A stretch of 64,000 bases of DNA from PGYR01 sp048267165 (lineage in GTDB: Bacteria; Bacteroidota; Ignavibacteria; Kapaibacteriales; UBA2268). Where the stretch lies: positions 102,382-166,381 of the forward strand of contig JBLWYD010000002.1 in assembly GCA_048267165.1 (NCBI GenBank), written 5' to 3'. The notes under the pieces were generated by a model, which was not told where the DNA came from, did no database searches, and worked only from the letters and a program-made list of their open reading frames with translations. Shown here one piece after another: positions 1 to 9,255 of this stretch. Position 1 is the stretch's first letter, and each line of letters begins with the position of its first letter. The position numbers and the translations under genes were made by a program.

Positions 1-150
1 GAACAGCAAGGGTCTGGACTTGGATTAGCAATTGTTAAAAAGATAATGGATATATACAATGGTAAAATCAAGTTCAAAAGTGAAGTTGGCGAATACACCG
101 AAGTTTCACTGACTTTACCAATTGCTGATATAGATATAGATGATATTTAG
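1..150 (+). CDS. C-terminal end of a sensor histidine kinase (partial)
   Basis: Only the last 49 codons are inside the window. The reading frame from base 1 gives QGSGLGLAIVKKIMD, the G2 ATP-lid motif of HATPase_c domains, followed by a short strand region and an acidic tail ending at TAG. In this family the domain binds ATP and phosphorylates the kinase's own histidine, and the phosphate passes to a response regulator. The sensor part lies upstream, outside the window. The stop codon is one base from the stop of the convergent next gene, and no terminator is visible between them. Confidence 0.85.
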   Translation, partial: EQQGSGLGLAIVKKIMDIYNGKIKFKSEVGEYTEVSLTLPIADIDIDDI

Positions 151-151
151 A

Positions 152-712
152 CTATCTTTTGAATATTCTTATTCTTCTAATATCTGTAATCCATCTGGTT
201 GTATTATTATCAAATGGAAATACTAAAGAATTTGGTTTAAAATACTTATCTCTTTTCTCATTAGTCCAATTTTTTGAGTTTAACCCATAACTTGCATTAG
301 TCATTGAACCTAATTCAACATCCAATAATTTATTTCCTTCCAATTTACTCAACTCATCTTCACCAATTACTAGAGTATCACCTAAACTAGAAAACTCTTC
401 ATCAAAGAGTAGCAGTGCTTGTTGATTATTTATCTGTTTATTCAGATCATTACTACTCAAATAATGAAACTTACCTTTCGTATCTTCAATTTCAGCAAAA
501 CAATTATCACATAAATCAATTATCTCATTTATATCTATTGCCTTACTTTTTGATATTATCTTTTTTCCAGATTTGAATTCGATTGTCAATTTATTCTTAC
601 TCGAAGAATTAAAACTTTTCACTTCTAACTCTTTCACCAAAGTAAAACTATCATTAGAATACGAGTAATTAGTAAAAGCAAACAACACTAAAACTATAAC
701 TATATTTTTCAT
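152..712 (-). CDS. Hypothetical exported protein (186 aa)
   Basis: I do not recognise this protein. It starts with a plausible Sec signal peptide (MKNIVIVLVLFAFTNYSYS, then N), so it is probably periplasmic or outer-membrane associated. The mature part is acidic to neutral, rich in Asn, Ser and Lys, and contains one CDNC cysteine pair near residue 70. No catalytic motif is evident. It is convergent with the histidine kinase and divergent from the GlmU-VOC gene across an 85-base gap. Codon use is as AT-rich as its neighbours. It is called a gene because of its length, its signal peptide and the clean gene-to-gene spacing. Confidence 0.7.
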   Translation of the reverse strand: MKNIVIVLVLFAFTNYSYSNDSFTLVKELEVKSFNSSSKNKLTIEFKSGKKIISKSKAIDINEIIDLCDNCFAEIEDTKGKFHYLSSNDLNKQINNQQALLLFDEEFSSLGDTLVIGEDELSKLEGNKLLDVELGSMTNASYGLNSKNWTNEKRDKYFKPNSLVFPFDNNTTRWITDIRRIRIFKR

Positions 713-797
713 ATCAATTTCCCACTTATCTTTGAGTTCAAAATTTAAAACTGTATTTTACTAAACTTATAATATCAAAAATATAAAATATTCTCTA

Positions 798-1997
798 ATG
801 AAACTCACCGTAGCAATTTTAGCAGCTGGAAAAGGTACAAGAATGAATGTACCCGATTTACCAAAAGTATTAGTCCCAATGAATAATAAACCATTGTTAG
901 GCTATGTCTTAGAGACTATTGAGGTACTTAATTCAACTAAAACAGTTGTTATATTAGGCCACGAAAAAGAGAAAGTAAAACATTTTATATCTCAGAATAA
1001 TTTCTCTAATATAGTAACAGTATTCCAAGAACCACAATTAGGTACTGGTCATGCTGTAGATCAAACTCGAAATGAGTTAATAGAATCTAATTCAGACGTT
1101 ATGATACTTTGTGGAGATGTTCCTTTACTTACACTAAAGACTTTGAATTCATTTATTAAATATCATAATGAGAATGAATCTTCGTTAACCGTTCTCTCGG
1201 CTATTGCTCCTAACCCTACTGGATACGGAAGAGTTATAAGAGACGACTCGAATAATTTTACGAAAATAGTTGAACAAAAAGATGCTAGCGAAAACGAGAA
1301 AGCTGTTAAAGAAATTAATAGTGGAACTTATCTTGTTAAATCTGATTTACTTTTCTCTGCATTAGAGAGAGTTAATAATAGCAATGCACAAGGTGAATAT
1401 TACTTAACTGATATAGTTGAGATAATCAAAAATGACGGTTACAAAGTAATGGCTTTCCCAACATCAAATATAGATGAGATTCAAGGTATTAACTCTATTG
1501 AAGATTTGAAAATAGCTGAAGATAAAATAAATAATTCTGAAAGAACTTTTAACATATTGGGGCTACAGCAAATAGCAATTGGCTCAGAGGATAAATCTAA
1601 ACATTCAGCGTTATGGCAGAATCTTTTTGGATTACCAAAAATTGGTGAATACAAAAGTGATGCAGAGAATGTTGATGAAGATATATTGAAATTAGGTAAA
1701 GGAATTGCTGAAGTAGAATTAGACATAATGCAACCAATTGATATTGATAAAAAACCGGCTGTACATACTCCAACTTTAAATCATATTGGGCTATGGGTAG
1801 ATGATATAGAAGCAGCATATAACAATCTAGAAACCAGTGGAGTAAGATTTACGCCTGGTGGAATTAGAAAAGGTGCGTCAGGTCACAATGTTTGCTTTAT
1901 TCACCCGAAAGGAAATGAAGTCTTCCCCATTTCGGGCGAAGGTGTTTTAATAGAGTTAGTGCAAGCACCAACAGAATTAATTGAAAAATTGAAATAA
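798..1997 (+). CDS. GlmU-type nucleotidyltransferase fused to a VOC (glyoxalase-fold) domain
   Basis: Residues 1 to about 243 form a sugar-1-phosphate nucleotidyltransferase of the GlmU uridyltransferase type. Visible are LAAGKGTRM with the downstream PKVL lysine, QLGTGHA, CGDVPLL, GYGRV and EINSGTY, with EQKD nearby. In GlmU this domain makes UDP-GlcNAc from GlcNAc-1-phosphate and UTP. The left-handed beta-helix acetyltransferase half of normal GlmU is absent. In its place residues about 250-399 form a VOC domain (LGLQQIAIG, LNHIGLWVDD, VRFTPGGIRKG, LIELVQAP) of the lactoylglutathione-lyase or methylmalonyl-CoA-epimerase superfamily. The join is in one open frame with no internal Met at the VOC start. 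gpmA follows 16 bases later. The VOC substrate is unknown. Confidence 0.85.
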   Translation: MKLTVAILAAGKGTRMNVPDLPKVLVPMNNKPLLGYVLETIEVLNSTKTVVILGHEKEKVKHFISQNNFSNIVTVFQEPQLGTGHAVDQTRNELIESNSDVMILCGDVPLLTLKTLNSFIKYHNENESSLTVLSAIAPNPTGYGRVIRDDSNNFTKIVEQKDASENEKAVKEINSGTYLVKSDLLFSALERVNNSNAQGEYYLTDIVEIIKNDGYKVMAFPTSNIDEIQGINSIEDLKIAEDKINNSERTFNILGLQQIAIGSEDKSKHSALWQNLFGLPKIGEYKSDAENVDEDILKLGKGIAEVELDIMQPIDIDKKPAVHTPTLNHIGLWVDDIEAAYNNLETSGVRFTPGGIRKGASGHNVCFIHPKGNEVFPISGEGVLIELVQAPTELIEKLK

Positions 1998-2013
1998 ATA
2001 GAAGGATAAAATA

Positions 2014-2631
2014 ATGTCAAAATTAGTATGCGTAAGACATGGTCAATCTAAATGGAACAAAGAAAATAGATTCACTGGATGGGTTGATATAGAGCTTTCT
2101 GAACTTGGTATAGAAGAAGCTAATGAAGCTGGTGAATTATTAAAGGGTTATAAATTTGACAAAATATTTACATCAGTTTTGAAAAGGGCAATAAATACAG
2201 CTGAAATAATATCAGAAGTCGCTGGTTTTAATGATATTGAAATGATTTCTAATGAGGCATTGAACGAAAGACATTATGGTGATTTGCAAGGACTAAACAA
2301 AGCTGAAATAGGTGAGAAAGTTGGTGCCGAACAATTGCATATATGGCGAAGAAGCTTTGACATAGCACCACCAGAAGGAGAATCATTGAAAGATACTTTA
2401 GATCGTGTACTTCCCTATTACGAGAGTGAAATAGCTCCATTACTTCGAGAAGGAAAAGATATATTGATATCAGCCCACGGTAATTCATTGCGAGCATTAA
2501 CTATGCATTTAGAAGGTGTAAGCAAAGAAGATATTTCAGATATAAACATTCCGACTGGAAAACCGTATGTATATGAATTCGATGAATCTTTAAAATTAAT
2601 ATCAAAGAAATATCTTGGTGAAAATGTATAA
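2014..2631 (+). CDS. gpmA: 2,3-bisphosphoglycerate-dependent phosphoglycerate mutase
   Basis: This enzyme interconverts 3- and 2-phosphoglycerate in glycolysis and gluconeogenesis through a phosphohistidine. The N-terminal VRHGQSKWN motif carries the catalytic histidine, followed by NRFTGWVD, the NERHYGDLQGLNK segment, PPEGESL, and the second histidine in SAHGNSLRA. These are the signatures of the dPGM family. At 205 residues it is shorter than the roughly 250-residue E. coli enzyme but matches the short bacterial form. It lies 16 bases after the GlmU-VOC gene, and its end overlaps the start of the TldD-like gene, so the three are probably co-transcribed. Confidence 0.95.
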   Translation: MSKLVCVRHGQSKWNKENRFTGWVDIELSELGIEEANEAGELLKGYKFDKIFTSVLKRAINTAEIISEVAGFNDIEMISNEALNERHYGDLQGLNKAEIGEKVGAEQLHIWRRSFDIAPPEGESLKDTLDRVLPYYESEIAPLLREGKDILISAHGNSLRALTMHLEGVSKEDISDINIPTGKPYVYEFDESLKLISKKYLGENV

Positions 2632-4294
2632 AATAGTAATTGTATTAATATTCATTTCGTTTTCTATAAGTAAATCTGAATCCGTTTTAGATATTGCAAG
2701 AACAGAATTAACACGAAATTTTAATGAACTCCAGAAAGAGAGCACGCCTCCCTATTATATATCATATAATATTACAGATATTGAAAGAATCTCGATAAAT
2801 GCTTCTTTTGGGAATCTAATAAGTAATGATAGTGTTAACCAAAGAATATTAGATATAGATTTAAGAGTTGGCGACTATAACTTTGATAATACTCATATAA
2901 TTAGAGGAAGTTCATTCAATTTTGGTGGGGGTTCGGGCTTTGAGTTTCTTCCACTTGATAACAATGCATTGGCTATTAAGAGAAAGATATGGTACTCAAC
3001 TGATAAAGTCTATAAAGAAGCAATTGAAACTTTTGAAAAAGCAAAATCAAATGCTGCTGTAAAAGTAGAGCAAGAAGATAAATCAGCTGATTTTTCTAAA
3101 GAAAATCCTGTTAGATTTAGTGAATCCGTAGAAAAGTTAAAGATTGATAGAAATAAATGGGTTGGCTATGCAAAGCAACTATCAAATCTATTCAATTCAG
3201 ATCCTTTAATATATGATGGCTCTGTCTCTTTTCAGTTAGAAAATAAAACTAAGTATTTCTTAAATACTGAAGGAAGCCAACTTAAATTTGATGAATCATC
3301 AATCAGAGTTTTCGTTTATGCAAAAACGAAAGCAACTGATGGTATGAGTCTACCACTGTATGAATCATATTTTGCATTTACTCCTGAAACACTTCCGCCT
3401 TTAGGGAAAATTGAAGCAGACATTTTGAAAATCATCACTTCTCTTAAAGAACTAAGAGATGCTCCATTAATGGATACTTACTCTGGTCCTGCTATACTAT
3501 CGGGTGAAGCATCTGGTGTATTTTTCCATGAGATTTTTGGTCATAGAGTAGAAGGACATAGAGAGAAAGATCCATCTTCAAGTCAGACATTTAAGAAATC
3601 TGTAGGTGAATCAATTCTCCCTGATTTTATAGATGTTATTTTTGACCCTACAATCAAAGAAAGAAACGGGACTGAACTATCTGGTTATTTCAAGTTTGAT
3701 GATCAAGGTGTAAAAGCTGAGAAAGTTGTATCTGTAGATGATGGGATATTTAGAAGCTTCCTGATGGCTCGGTCACCAATTGAGGGCTTTGAACATTCCA
3801 ATGGTCACGGTCGTAAACAAGCTGGTTATAATGCTGTGTCAAGGCAGTCAAATCTGATAGTAGAAAGTACTAATAAGGTTGATGACGAAGAACTAGTAAA
3901 ACAACTCAGAGAAGAGTGTAAGAAGCAAGAAAAAGAATTTGGATTATTCTTTAAAACGGTTCAAGGTGGATTTACTTTTACAGGTAGAACAGTACCAAAT
4001 GCGTTCAACGTTTTACCATTAGAGGTTTATAAGATTTACGCAGATGGTAGAGCAAACGAATTAGTAAGAGGTGTTGATTTAATTGGTACTCCCCTATCTA
4101 CTTTCAGTAATATACTTTCAACTTCTGAAAGAGTAGGAGTATTTAACGGAGTTTGTGGAGCAGAATCAGGCGGTGTACCTGTATCGGCTTCTTCACCAGA
4201 TATACTAGTTTCTAAAATAGAAGTTCAGAAAAAGAAAAAGTCTCAAGCTAAACCACCTATTTTGGAAGCTCCAATAAAAGTAACAACAGATTAA
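2624..4294 (+). CDS. Exported TldD-like metallopeptidase (active-type subunit)
   Basis: TldD/PmbA family. The zinc motif HEIFGHRVEGH is intact: H302, E303 and H307 fit HExxxH, and C511 in NGVCGAESGG corresponds to the C-terminal ligand region of TldD. Known TldD/TldE proteases process or degrade small peptides in the cytosol. Here the ATG at 2624 gives MYKIVIVLIFISFSIS, a signal peptide, so this one should act outside the cytoplasm. The reading frame could extend to a TTG at 2615, but the ATG is preferred because it yields a standard signal. It overlaps gpmA by 8 bases. A small membrane protein and a TldE-like partner follow. Confidence 0.85.
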   Translation: MYKIVIVLIFISFSISKSESVLDIARTELTRNFNELQKESTPPYYISYNITDIERISINASFGNLISNDSVNQRILDIDLRVGDYNFDNTHIIRGSSFNFGGGSGFEFLPLDNNALAIKRKIWYSTDKVYKEAIETFEKAKSNAAVKVEQEDKSADFSKENPVRFSESVEKLKIDRNKWVGYAKQLSNLFNSDPLIYDGSVSFQLENKTKYFLNTEGSQLKFDESSIRVFVYAKTKATDGMSLPLYESYFAFTPETLPPLGKIEADILKIITSLKELRDAPLMDTYSGPAILSGEASGVFFHEIFGHRVEGHREKDPSSSQTFKKSVGESILPDFIDVIFDPTIKERNGTELSGYFKFDDQGVKAEKVVSVDDGIFRSFLMARSPIEGFEHSNGHGRKQAGYNAVSRQSNLIVESTNKVDDEELVKQLREECKKQEKEFGLFFKTVQGGFTFTGRTVPNAFNVLPLEVYKIYADGRANELVRGVDLIGTPLSTFSNILSTSERVGVFNGVCGAESGGVPVSASSPDILVSKIEVQKKKKSQAKPPILEAPIKVTTD

Positions 4295-4298
4295 TATT

Positions 4299-4832
4299 AT
4301 GTCAAAACTATTATTTGAAGAATCGCAGGTATTTAGACAAAAAGCACTTTGGATACTCTTAACAGTAATAACTGGTGGGTCTATTGTGTTATTTGGCATT
4401 GCAATATTCAATCAGGTAATATCGAATGAACAATTTGGTGAAAAACCAATGAGTGATGGAGCTTTATTTATTGGGTTTATCCTTGTTATCGGTTTCGCGG
4501 TTTTTCTTTCATGGTTTTTCTATTCTATTAGATTAGAAACAAAAATAGATGATTCTAATATCAGGTATAAATTTTGGCCATTTATCCGAGATTATAAGGT
4601 TATACCAATACAATCAATTCATAGTATTGAAGTCGAAAGGTATAGACCAATAATGGAATATGGTGGTTGGGGTTATAGATTTTCTATGAAAGGTCGTGGG
4701 TTGTGCCTCAATGTTAGTAAGAACATGGGACTTAGAATTAAGATGAAAGACGGATTTGAACTATTATTAGGTACACAGAAAGCCGAAGAATTAGTCCCTA
4801 TTGTAGATAGAATAAAAAAGAATATGATTTAA
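4299..4832 (+). CDS. Membrane protein with two TM helices and a PH-like C-terminal half
   Basis: This 177-residue protein has two hydrophobic segments (about residues 16-38 and 54-75). A soluble half follows, in which IRYKFWPFIRDYKVIPIQ and GGWGYRFSMKGRG resemble bacterial PH-like (bPH) membrane proteins. That assignment is by pattern only. It sits four bases after the TldD-like gene and 34 bases before the TldE-like gene, so it is likely co-expressed with both. Whether it works with the protease pair is unknown. No enzymatic motif is visible. Confidence 0.7.
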   Translation: MSKLLFEESQVFRQKALWILLTVITGGSIVLFGIAIFNQVISNEQFGEKPMSDGALFIGFILVIGFAVFLSWFFYSIRLETKIDDSNIRYKFWPFIRDYKVIPIQSIHSIEVERYRPIMEYGGWGYRFSMKGRGLCLNVSKNMGLRIKMKDGFELLLGTQKAEELVPIVDRIKKNMI

Positions 4833-4866
4833 GTAGTATTAACGAAAATTAAAAAACAGAATATAA

Positions 4867-6624
4867 ATGAAATTTATCATCACCTTATTTTTAGTAATTT
4901 TAATTAACTCTAATGGTTATTCGTTTGATAAGCCAAATGAGGATATAATATTTGCTATGAAAAATGAACTACAACGTTCAATGAATGAACTAAAGATAAA
5001 TGACTTAGAAAGTCCTTACTTCATAGAGTATAAATTTGTTGAATATAATGCTTCTAGTATTAGGGGTTCAATGGGAAGCATAGAAGCTTCAAATAATTCT
5101 AAATCCGCCTACATAAGTGTTGGAGTTAGAGTAGGTGATTATAGCTTTGATAACACTAACTTTTTCGATGTAGGATTAGGATTTTTTGGTAGTAGTGATG
5201 ACGAAGAAGGATTTAAAAAACGCTCTGTAAGCTTTGAACCAAGTATTAATTACTTAAGAAAAGAATTCTGGTTAGCTACAGACGCTGCATATAAACAAAC
5301 GGCAGAATTGTATTCTAAGAAACTAGCTATATTGAAGAATAGAATGCGAAAAGATACAATTCCTGATTTCAATAAATTGGAATCAATAAAACAGCTTCGT
5401 GATATAAAAACTATTCCTGAATTTAGTTTAGCCAAGTATAAAGAAACTATTGAAGCAGTTTCTGCAGTTTTCAATTCTTATCCAGCTATTTACACTTCAG
5501 GTGTCAGTATAGAATTCATCCCCCAAAGAATTTACTATATTAATTCTGAAGGTGTAGAATATGTAAAAGACACATATTACACTGGTTTTGAAGTTGTAGC
5601 TGCTAGTCAAAATAAAGAAGGAATGCCTGTATTCGATCATTATACGGCATATTCAATCAATCCAAATGATTTGCCATCTAAAGATTCTCTTGTAAGAGCA
5701 GCAAAATTAGTTGCTGATAACCTTTCAGACAGACTGAATATTACTCAGCTAGAAGACTTTTATGTTGGTCCAATGATTTTTTCTGGGCAAGCCGCTGGGC
5801 AGATATTTGCTCAATCCTTCTTACCAAAATTAATTTCTCAAAGAGAGCCGTTAACAGACGGTGGGTTCTCTTCTGAAAACGAAGATGCTGTATTCCAAAG
5901 AAAGGTTGGAGGTAGAGTCCTACCTGAATTTCTCAGTATAACTGATAAGCCATCAGAAAATAAATGGAATGGAGTTGATTTAATTGGAGCGTACAAAATT
6001 GATGATGATGGTTTAGAATCTCAAGATGTAGAATTAGTAAAAAAAGGATACTTGGAGACTTTACTATCGGATAGGGTTCCTACTAAAAGAATCAAAGAAT
6101 CGAATGCTCATAAAAGAGGAGGTTCTGTTATTTTCAGTAATGTAATTGTTGAAAATAGTGCCCCAGATAAAAAGATAAGTAATAAAGAATTAGAATCTAA
6201 GATGTTAGAATTAGTGAAGAAAAGAGAACTGGAATTTGGTATAGTTGTTACAAAGATTCTAGATGCTAATATCAGATATACTTCACTTTACAGAATTACA
6301 AATGGTAATATTGAAATCCCATTTGGCAAAAAGAATTATGTTATGGATGGGTATAAAGTATTTGCCGATGGTAATAAAGAGAAATTTAGTGGAATGGTCG
6401 TTCCGACTATGAATGTATTACTATTTAAGGATATAATTAGTACTAGTGATAAATCATATACGATGAATTATCTAGCGCCTGCAGTAATATCTCCATATTT
6501 ATCAGGAGGTGATAGTTATCTACCAGCAAGTATTACCTTACCAGATTTATTATTCGAAGATGCAGAATTACATTTGATTGAAGAAGATTTCAAACGACCA
6601 CCGTACGTCAACAATAGCAAATAA
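4867..6624 (+). CDS. Exported TldE/PmbA-like protein, apparently catalytically inactive
   Basis: This 585-residue protein is a full-length paralogue of the TldD-like protein at 2624-4294. Both share the VRVGDYSFDNT/LRVGDYNFDNT block and the GPMIFSGQAAGQ/GPAILSGEASGV block. At the site of HEIFGH the sequence reads AQSFLP, and the C-terminal cysteine is missing, so the metal ligands are lost. In the known TldD/TldE system the E subunit is likewise the non-catalytic partner of a heterodimer. A signal peptide (MKFIITLFLVILINSNGYS) is present, as in its partner. Pairing of the two is inferred from synteny and family behaviour. Confidence 0.82.
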   Translation: MKFIITLFLVILINSNGYSFDKPNEDIIFAMKNELQRSMNELKINDLESPYFIEYKFVEYNASSIRGSMGSIEASNNSKSAYISVGVRVGDYSFDNTNFFDVGLGFFGSSDDEEGFKKRSVSFEPSINYLRKEFWLATDAAYKQTAELYSKKLAILKNRMRKDTIPDFNKLESIKQLRDIKTIPEFSLAKYKETIEAVSAVFNSYPAIYTSGVSIEFIPQRIYYINSEGVEYVKDTYYTGFEVVAASQNKEGMPVFDHYTAYSINPNDLPSKDSLVRAAKLVADNLSDRLNITQLEDFYVGPMIFSGQAAGQIFAQSFLPKLISQREPLTDGGFSSENEDAVFQRKVGGRVLPEFLSITDKPSENKWNGVDLIGAYKIDDDGLESQDVELVKKGYLETLLSDRVPTKRIKESNAHKRGGSVIFSNVIVENSAPDKKISNKELESKMLELVKKRELEFGIVVTKILDANIRYTSLYRITNGNIEIPFGKKNYVMDGYKVFADGNKEKFSGMVVPTMNVLLFKDIISTSDKSYTMNYLAPAVISPYLSGGDSYLPASITLPDLLFEDAELHLIEEDFKRPPYVNNSK

Positions 6625-6658
6625 TTTTTACAAATTTATATTTAACAACTTTACAATT

Positions 6659-7813
6659 ATGATAATAAGAGAAAATGAGAGTATAGAAGTTTTAGCAACA
6701 TTGCTTCGACATAAGTGGATAATTATAATATTTACATTAGTCCTAACAATTGGTTCTGTCTTCTACGCATTAAATATAGATGTACAATATAAATCAACTG
6801 TAAATGTAGTGCCTCCCAGTAGTTCAGCCGATGGACTTTTAGGTGGGGCTCTTAGTGGTATTTCTTCCAAACTTAAAGATTTTGGTATAACTAAAGTTGC
6901 TGGTGGTGGTAGTGGTGGTCAAAGTTATGATTTATCAGTTCTAATGGAAAGTAGAACAGTTTTAGACTCAATGGTAAATCAATTTGATCTAATTAAGGCA
7001 TACAAAGTTGAAAAACAGAGCAAAGAACTTGCACGAAAAGTATTTAGGAGTAATGTAGAAATTGTAAATTATAAAGAAGGTAATATTGAATTCTCTGTTT
7101 GGGATGCAGATCCTGATAAAGCGGCAGAAATGGCTAATGAGTATGTCCGAATTGTGAATTCTAAAGCTATTGCAATGTATAAAAAAGAAGCAGCTGCTAA
7201 TATTACATACTTAGAACAAAGATTAGCCCACACAGATAAAATCATTGCTACTTTAGGTGATTCACTTTCAATTTATTCTAAAAAATATCAGATTTACTCA
7301 CCTGAAGATCAGGCTTCAGTTTACAGTGAAGCACTTTCTGATCTAACAGCTACGGTTATGAAAGCTGAAACCGAGTACGAAATCACTAAGAATAAACTTG
7401 GTGAAAATGACCCCTATACTAAGATGCTAAAGGATTATGTTGGCGAAGCAAGAAAAAAGCTTCAAGAGTCAAAGAATCAACCTGGTTTAATTGGAAACTT
7501 TTCTCTGAACGATGTAAGTAGTGTTGGTATGGAATATATGAGACTTTATACAGAATATGAAGCCCATTCTAAAATGAAAATATATCTAATGCCAACATTG
7601 GAAAAGACTAAACTTGATTTAGTAACTAATAATAACTACCTTTATGTAGTTGATGAAGCTATTCCTGCAGAGAATAAAGATAGACCAAAAAGATCATTTA
7701 TTGTTCTGGGTACTTTTGCAGGTGCCTTCATCTTATCGATAGTCCTAGTACTTTTCTTGAATATGTATAATAATGTAAAACTTAGATTAAGAAATTTCAA
7801 AGAAAATCAATAG
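6659..7813 (+). CDS. Wzz-type polysaccharide chain-length determinant / co-polymerase
   Basis: The protein has the Wzz/PCP layout: a short N-terminal cytoplasmic stretch, TM1 (KWIIIIFTLVLTIGSVFYAL), a long periplasmic helical region of about 280 residues, and a second TM near the C-terminus (SFIVLGTFAGAFILSIVLVLF) preceded by the proline-containing PAENKDRPKRS segment. Such proteins set the length of O-antigen or exopolysaccharide chains. No cytoplasmic tyrosine-kinase domain follows. The ATG at 6659 is preferred over an upstream in-frame ATG at 6578, which would overlap the TldE-like gene and add 27 residues before the TM. An O-antigen-ligase-like gene follows directly. Confidence 0.85.
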   Translation: MIIRENESIEVLATLLRHKWIIIIFTLVLTIGSVFYALNIDVQYKSTVNVVPPSSSADGLLGGALSGISSKLKDFGITKVAGGGSGGQSYDLSVLMESRTVLDSMVNQFDLIKAYKVEKQSKELARKVFRSNVEIVNYKEGNIEFSVWDADPDKAAEMANEYVRIVNSKAIAMYKKEAAANITYLEQRLAHTDKIIATLGDSLSIYSKKYQIYSPEDQASVYSEALSDLTATVMKAETEYEITKNKLGENDPYTKMLKDYVGEARKKLQESKNQPGLIGNFSLNDVSSVGMEYMRLYTEYEAHSKMKIYLMPTLEKTKLDLVTNNNYLYVVDEAIPAENKDRPKRSFIVLGTFAGAFILSIVLVLFLNMYNNVKLRLRNFKENQ

Positions 7814-7821
7814 AAACCGCA

Positions 7822-9246
7822 ATGTCAAAAATTGATAGTCTTGATTTGAATAAATACAACCCAACTAAGTATTCTATACCTCAGGTTCTGCTAATCTTAT
7901 TTGCTGGATTAGTCTCTATATTTATTCTTTATATTTCTATAGGTCAAACTGGAACGCCTATCATTTATTTAGTATTAGGGGTAACTTTCTTATTTTTATA
8001 TCTTCTAATTAATAAACCCAAACTGTGGATTTACTCGGTTGTATTAGTGTCTGGTGTATTTGCTTCCTCAACAGGCGGTGGAGTCAGTGCAGATGATATT
8101 GTATTTTCAATTTATCTTAATATATTCTTATACTTATGGATTATATGGCAAGTAATGATAATGAAAGAGAAACTAATCCAATCAAAAACAGAATGGTTTT
8201 TCTTAGCTTTTTTCATACTTACACCTCTAACACTTATCAATGTATATCATGAGAATACAGTTTTTTTCGAATGGATAAGAGAGTTTTCCTTACTTTCATT
8301 AATGCTCCTTTATTTTCCTATGAAGAAGTATTTTACAACTCATAAAGATGTATTAATACTACTCATTGTATTTACTATTACTTTGCTTTTTTCTGATTTA
8401 CTTCAATTTTATACATACAAACAAATACTTTCAAATATTACATATGCTTATGAGGCAGGCTCAACGATAAGAAATAATACTTATATGTTTGTAATTGGTA
8501 GCACATTCAGTTGTATTTTTATATTTTATCAAAAAGAGACAAAGTATCGGATATTGTATACAATTATTATGATTCTAACTCTTGGTGCACTTACTTCTAC
8601 TTTTGCTAGAATTTTTTGGGCAGCAGCATTTGTTAATATAATAACTATATTTCTTTTACTCAATACAAAAGAAAAAGTTAGATTTATTTCTTATTTATTA
8701 ATATCTGTTACAGTTGCTTATTTGATAGCTTCAATATTCTTTGGAGATATATTTAAGTTTGTTATTTTTGCTTTGGAAACAAAATTTGAATCTACTTCAG
8801 AAGGAACAGAAGATATTTCTGCAATTTCCAGGTTTGAGGAATGGAAAATGGTAATAGAACGAATCAAAGAATCCCCTTTTATAGGTAATGGGTTCGGAGC
8901 CGAATTTACTTTCCGAAATCCAATAACGGGTAAAATGGAGTATTCTTCCGTAATTCATAATAGCTTTTTGTATTTCATTTTTAGAGTTGGTATTCCTCTT
9001 TCACTTATGTTTTTTGGATTATTTGTTGTAGTTTTTATTAAGTCAATTTATTATAGTATAAAATTGAGAATTGATTTATTCTATAAAGCTATAATGATAG
9101 CTGTTTTTTTATCAGTTGTTACTCTATTTATTACAGGTATGTTTACAATGACTTTTATATTCAGAGATACTCTTATTATCAATGCAATTCTATTCTTTTT
9201 AGTAAATTATGTTGAAGTAAATTACAAAAACAAAGTTTTAAACTAG
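7822..9246 (+). CDS. O-antigen ligase / polymerase-like polytopic membrane protein
   Basis: About twelve hydrophobic segments cover the whole 474 residues. A Wzy_C-like periplasmic loop carries ARFEEWK-type residues (SRFEEWKMVIER, ESPFIGNGFG) and VIHNSFLYFIFR, the usual H-N-x-x-L pattern of the O-antigen ligase family. These proteins join or polymerise lipid-linked glycans on the outer face of the inner membrane. Sequence cannot separate ligase (WaaL) from polymerase (Wzy). The gene starts 8 bases after the Wzz-like gene and ends 9 bases before PBP2, so the three form a surface-assembly operon. No glycosyltransferase is adjacent. Confidence 0.8.
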   Translation: MSKIDSLDLNKYNPTKYSIPQVLLILFAGLVSIFILYISIGQTGTPIIYLVLGVTFLFLYLLINKPKLWIYSVVLVSGVFASSTGGGVSADDIVFSIYLNIFLYLWIIWQVMIMKEKLIQSKTEWFFLAFFILTPLTLINVYHENTVFFEWIREFSLLSLMLLYFPMKKYFTTHKDVLILLIVFTITLLFSDLLQFYTYKQILSNITYAYEAGSTIRNNTYMFVIGSTFSCIFIFYQKETKYRILYTIIMILTLGALTSTFARIFWAAAFVNIITIFLLLNTKEKVRFISYLLISVTVAYLIASIFFGDIFKFVIFALETKFESTSEGTEDISAISRFEEWKMVIERIKESPFIGNGFGAEFTFRNPITGKMEYSSVIHNSFLYFIFRVGIPLSLMFFGLFVVVFIKSIYYSIKLRIDLFYKAIMIAVFLSVVTLFITGMFTMTFIFRDTLIINAILFFLVNYVEVNYKNKVLN

Positions 9247-9255
9247 AATCGTATA

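Noticed and set aside
1545..1997. VOC part called a methylmalonyl-CoA epimerase
   Set aside because: The first metal-ligand position is Q rather than H and the sequence is closer in pattern to lactoylglutathione-lyase-like VOC proteins, so the fold is called but not the reaction.
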